DNA of 64,000 nucleotides from Deinococcus sp. KNUC1210. Its GTDB lineage: Bacteria > Deinococcota > Deinococci > Deinococcales > Deinococcaceae. Numbering within the stretch: position 1 is the first letter of the stretch; each line of letters starts with the position of its first letter. The position numbers and the translations under genes are program-made. Below are positions 62,726-64,000 of this stretch, one piece after another. Below the pieces are notes generated by a model. It searched no databases, had not been told where the DNA came from, and worked only from the letters and a program-made list of their open reading frames with translations. The stretch covers positions 124,001 to 188,000 of the forward strand of contig NZ_CP092191.1 of the NCBI RefSeq assembly GCF_022344005.1, written 5' to 3'.

Positions 62726-64000
62726 CTATGTCACCGGCAGCCGCAGGGTAAACACCGTCTTGCCCAGCGGGGAACGGCTGTACTGAACGCTGCCCTGGTG
62801 GGCCTGCAACACCTGCCGGGTCAGATACAGACCCAGCCCCGAGCTGCCCTGACCGCCCAGCCCAGACGTCCCGCTTCCGCCCCGGAACCGCTGAAACAGC
62901 CGCGCCTCACCCTCACGGCTCAGCCCTGGCCCCTCGTCGATGATCCGCAGCTCTGCCTGCTCACCCAGCGTATCCCGGTCGAGCAGCAGGGTCACTGTGC
63001 CGCCGGGGGGGCTGAATTTGATGGCGTTATCCAGAATATTCTGAATGGCTCGCCGCAGTTCACCTTTTTGCCCCAGGACGCGCAGGCCAACTTCGGCCCG
63101 GGTTTCGAGCGCGATGCCCTGCGTCGCGGCCAGCGGACGGACCTGCGCGACCACCTGAAGCGCCAGTTCGCGCAGATCCAGCGGCAGCGGATCAGGACTG
63201 GGCTCGCCCGCCTCGTACTTGGCCACCAGCAGCAGTTTCTCGGCCAGATCCAGCAGCGTCTGATTGGCATGCAGTCCGTGGGTCAGGGTCTCGCGGTATG
63301 CTTCCGGCAGCGGGCCATACGCCCCTTTGAGCGCATTGTTCATGCTCAGCGCGTTTGCCATCAGCGGTGTTCGCAGGTCGTGGCTGAAGGCGTACACGAG
63401 GTCACGGATGACGGTGTTGTGGTGTTCCAGCCGCGCCTGTTGCCTCTGCATCTCTTCCTGGAGATGGGTGCGTTCCAGCTGGGGTCCCAGAACCGCAATC
63501 GCCTCTTCAAGCCGGGCCACCTCGATTTCAGGATGATCGAAGATCAGCAGCAGATCTTCCTGCTGAGGACGCGGCAGCCTCGCCAGCAGCATCTCGCCGC
63601 CCAGAATGCCCCACACCGCCCCTGTGCCCGCCGGACGGGTCAGGTACACGGCGGGCAGCCGGGCATTGAGCGCGGGAAGGTGCTCTGGCGGCCCGTGTTC
63701 GGATTCATGCGCTCCGTGTGACACGGCGTAGGGCGCTCGCAGGGTGGCCTGCTGAAGCCCGCCGACCACCACACTTCTAGAACCTGTAAAGGCCCGTATC
63801 GCCTGCGCCATGCGTTCCACGAAGGCCGCCTGATCGAAGGGACCGCTGACGGCTTCGAGCAGCTGCCTCAGGGCGTGTTCATGCACCGCCCGCTGCTCTT
63901 CCAGTTCCAGCTGAGCGGCCCGGTTGCTCGCCGCCCGGAACCGCAGGGTCAGTGAGCCGACCAGCAGGGCCGCCAGCAGCGAGAGCACGCGGTTGGCGAT
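62726..64000 (-). CDS. Sensor histidine kinase (open at the window edge)
   Basis: The frame is open to the window edge. It includes a membrane helix (LSLLAALLVGSLTL), a coiled linker, a GAF-like region and the kinase core: phospho-acceptor His in FSHDLRTPLM, N box NILDNAIKF, G1 DEGPGLS and G2 GLGGQGSSGLGLYL. A GTG at 63988 could start it, but a hydrophobic run continues to the edge, so more membrane helices upstream are likely. It is partnered with the NarL regulator encoded next. Confidence 0.88.
   Translation of the reverse strand: MANRVLSLLAALLVGSLTLRFRAASNRAAQLELEEQRAVHEHALRQLLEAVSGPFDQAAFVERMAQAIRAFTGSRSVVVGGLQQATLRAPYAVSHGAHESEHGPPEHLPALNARLPAVYLTRPAGTGAVWGILGGEMLLARLPRPQQEDLLLIFDHPEIEVARLEEAIAVLGPQLERTHLQEEMQRQQARLEHHNTVIRDLVYAFSHDLRTPLMANALSMNNALKGAYGPLPEAYRETLTHGLHANQTLLDLAEKLLLVAKYEAGEPSPDPLPLDLRELALQVVAQVRPLAATQGIALETRAEVGLRVLGQKGELRRAIQNILDNAIKFSPPGGTVTLLLDRDTLGEQAELRIIDEGPGLSREGEARLFQRFRGGSGTSGLGGQGSSGLGLYLTRQVLQAHQGSVQYSRSPLGKTVFTLRLPVT

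Noticed and set aside
1..64000. CRISPR arrays, tRNA or rRNA genes, insertion sequences and prophage
   Set aside because: I looked for short regular direct repeats, cloverleaf-like segments, transposase motifs and terminal inverted repeats, and found none I could support by eye.

Overview
The window is GC-rich (roughly two thirds G+C), densely coded and typical of Deinococcus or a close relative. The best evidence is a heme oxygenase / bacteriophytochrome / response-regulator operon whose phytochrome keeps the Deinococcus chromophore layout (Cys24, Asp207, His260, His290, phospho-acceptor His532). TerD-family genes, Deinococcus-style secreted beta-rich proteins and sugar and peptide ABC systems agree with this. 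I saw no rRNA, tRNA, CRISPR array or insertion sequence. The window starts inside one gene and probably ends inside another (a histidine kinase).

Layout. 1-10.3 kb: a plus-strand, translationally coupled run of cell-surface genes: a TPR-like protein end, a small frameshifted protein, a beta-barrel-like exported protein, a giant PKD-repeat protein split by two frameshifts, and a fibronectin-III-like secreted protein. 10.6-12.4 kb: a GH43 lipoprotein (frameshifted). 12.8-16.0 kb: bphO-bphP-bphR. 16.2-18.2 kb: a von Willebrand A protein and a TerD protein. 18.3-19.1 kb: a short-chain dehydrogenase behind a strong promoter with repeated palindromic operators. 19.3-28.7 kb: a mixed set (antiporter with a zinc-finger tail, S51 peptidase, DUF899, RibD-like reductase, alpha/beta hydrolase with divergent TetR, MBL hydrolase, PhzF).

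28.7-35.9 kb is a beta-mannoside locus: a GH2 mannosidase, a CUT1 ABC transporter without its ATPase, and a divergent LacI regulator. 36.2-50.5 kb is the most coherent and least explained region. One minus-strand operon holds an M24 peptidase, a Dpp-like binding protein and two permeases, an XRE-cupin regulator and an M29 aminopeptidase. A divergent plus-strand operon holds a paralogous M24 peptidase, a third M24 protein, a class V aminotransferase-like enzyme, a FAD oxidoreductase and DUF3830. A third unit holds a ThDP enzyme and a cyclase-family hydrolase. Together they look like an uptake and breakdown pathway for an unusual peptide or amino-acid derivative, controlled from the shared intergenic region with a perfect palindrome. 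51-57.8 kb holds small standalone genes and secreted proteins. 57.9-61.4 kb is a LacI regulator divergent from a discoidin / beta-helix lipoprotein, with two identical operators between them. 62.1-64 kb is a NarL-type two-component system.

A caution: at least eight genes carry single-base frameshifts, most of them at homopolymer runs. That pattern fits residual assembly errors better than real gene decay, so several genes called broken here are probably intact in the organism.
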